From assembly GCA_013180625.2 (NCBI GenBank), contig SNVD02002485.1:62001-126000 (forward strand): a stretch of 64,000 nucleotides of DNA. Reading direction: 5' to 3'. Of the stretch, positions 63,640 through 64,000 are shown piece by piece; the first letter of the stretch is position 1, and every line of letters starts with the position of its first letter. The notes under the pieces were generated by a model, which had not been told where the DNA came from, did no database searches, and was given only the letters and a program-made list of their open reading frames with translations. The stretch comes from Boswellia sacra. Lineage: Eukaryota; Streptophyta; Magnoliopsida; Sapindales; Burseraceae. Position numbers and translations under genes: made by a program.

Positions 63640-63919
63640 AGTTAGAATATATTATTGCCCATGATTTTAATATATGATCGATATCAATCACCTCTAGTTT
63701 AGGCATACAACCAATCAATCCATCAATCATTTTTAGTTTAGGAATATAATCAATCAATCAATCATCATTAATTAAATTATTTGCCTTCCTTGCTTATCAT
63801 TTTTTTTCTTTCCATTCTCATACATACAATAGCCTATACATAGGCTTGTTATTGTATCATGTAAACACACAATTTAGATTAATACAAGTTTCTTCTCCTT
63901 TTTCTTCTTCTTCGTAAGA
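63640..63919 (+). repeat. Copia 3 3' LTR
   Basis: 280 bp, (A)GTTAGAATATAT...CGTAAGA, homologous to 60017-60328, preceded by the purine tract gaggggggaa. Confidence 0.85.
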
Positions 63920-63924
63920 GCCAT

Positions 63925-64000
63925 TAATTTCCTTGCATTAAAGAATGTTTACAAGTTCATATAAGCACCATTTTGAAAGTCCATAACCTTTCAAGAAAAT
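63925..64000 (-). pseudogene. Second TIR fragment, continuation
   Basis: Minus strand 'GYGLSKWCLYELVNIL' then a stop, matching 'GYALSKWCLDELVNIL' of the first TNL (about 18304-18360). With 59820-60016 it forms one TIR exon interrupted by Copia 3. The exon continues beyond the window. Confidence 0.75.

Larger units (their letters stand above)
60017..63919 (+). mobile_element. Copia element 3, internally deleted
   Basis: Plus strand. LTRs are 60017-60328 and 63640-63919, with target duplication gccat at 60012-60016 and 63920-63924. Primer site at 60329 (tggtattagagc) and polypurine tract gaggggggaa before 63640. Gag, protease, integrase and the first part of reverse transcriptase are present. 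From the 'YGLKQ' motif the sequence jumps to the polypurine tract, so the rest of RT and RNase H are deleted. The first bases of both LTRs (TA, AG) have drifted from TG. Confidence 0.88.

Overview
The window is nuclear DNA of a eudicot plant. The reasons are a TIR-type NBS-LRR resistance-gene pseudogene (a class missing from grasses), plant-type Copia, Ty3 chromovirus, CACTA, hAT and Harbinger elements, intron-bearing fragments of a plant NADP-malic enzyme gene and of FAS1, and AT-rich intergenic DNA. I found no gene that looks intact. The window reads as a decayed TNL/F-box gene cluster that has been duplicated and heavily invaded by transposons.

Layout. 1-487: 5' end of a minus-strand Copia element running off the left edge. 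1145-3034: two abutting Harbinger/Tourist-like elements. 3710-14030: a minus-strand Ty3 chromovirus (TSD agatc), with a hAT transposon (10046-14018, TSD catgctac) nested in its 5' LTR. 14766-18586: TNL pseudogene, minus strand. About 19214-34900: 'copy A' of a segmental duplication. It holds an F-box pseudogene, a Copia element (22259-28315), a CACTA element (28431-31759), a hAT-type MITE (32202-32668) and an LTR-like piece. 34900-41947: a young Copia element with 1.8-kb LTRs that lacks reverse transcriptase. 42182-44383: an ORF1-only LINE. About 44475-58080: 'copy B' of the duplication, with a second F-box pseudogene, a 9.15-kb CACTA element (45750-54903) and a solo LTR (54980-55755). 58434-59545: hAT-like remnant. 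59820-64000: a second TIR fragment, split by an internally deleted Copia element (60017-63919).

The most notable object is the CACTA element at 45750-54903. Between CACTA-type ends with dense subterminal repeats it carries 17 recognisable exons of an NADP-malic enzyme gene with introns in place, followed by three exons of FAS1 (large subunit of chromatin assembly factor 1) and a further unrecognised exon-like piece. No transposase is visible. It is therefore a Pack-CACTA-like element that captured DNA from at least two unrelated genes. It sits 5 bp upstream of the start codon of the copy B F-box pseudogene.

Copies A and B act as each other's control. Several insertions in one copy are matched by an empty site in the other (CACTA-2 against 20511-20513; CACTA-1 against about 57249; Copia-1 against about 57130; the hAT MITE against about 57684). 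Element ends can thus be set to the base, and the duplication is dated as older than these insertions. The (AT)n, (CT)n and (CA)n tracts give several spurious open frames, which are left out.
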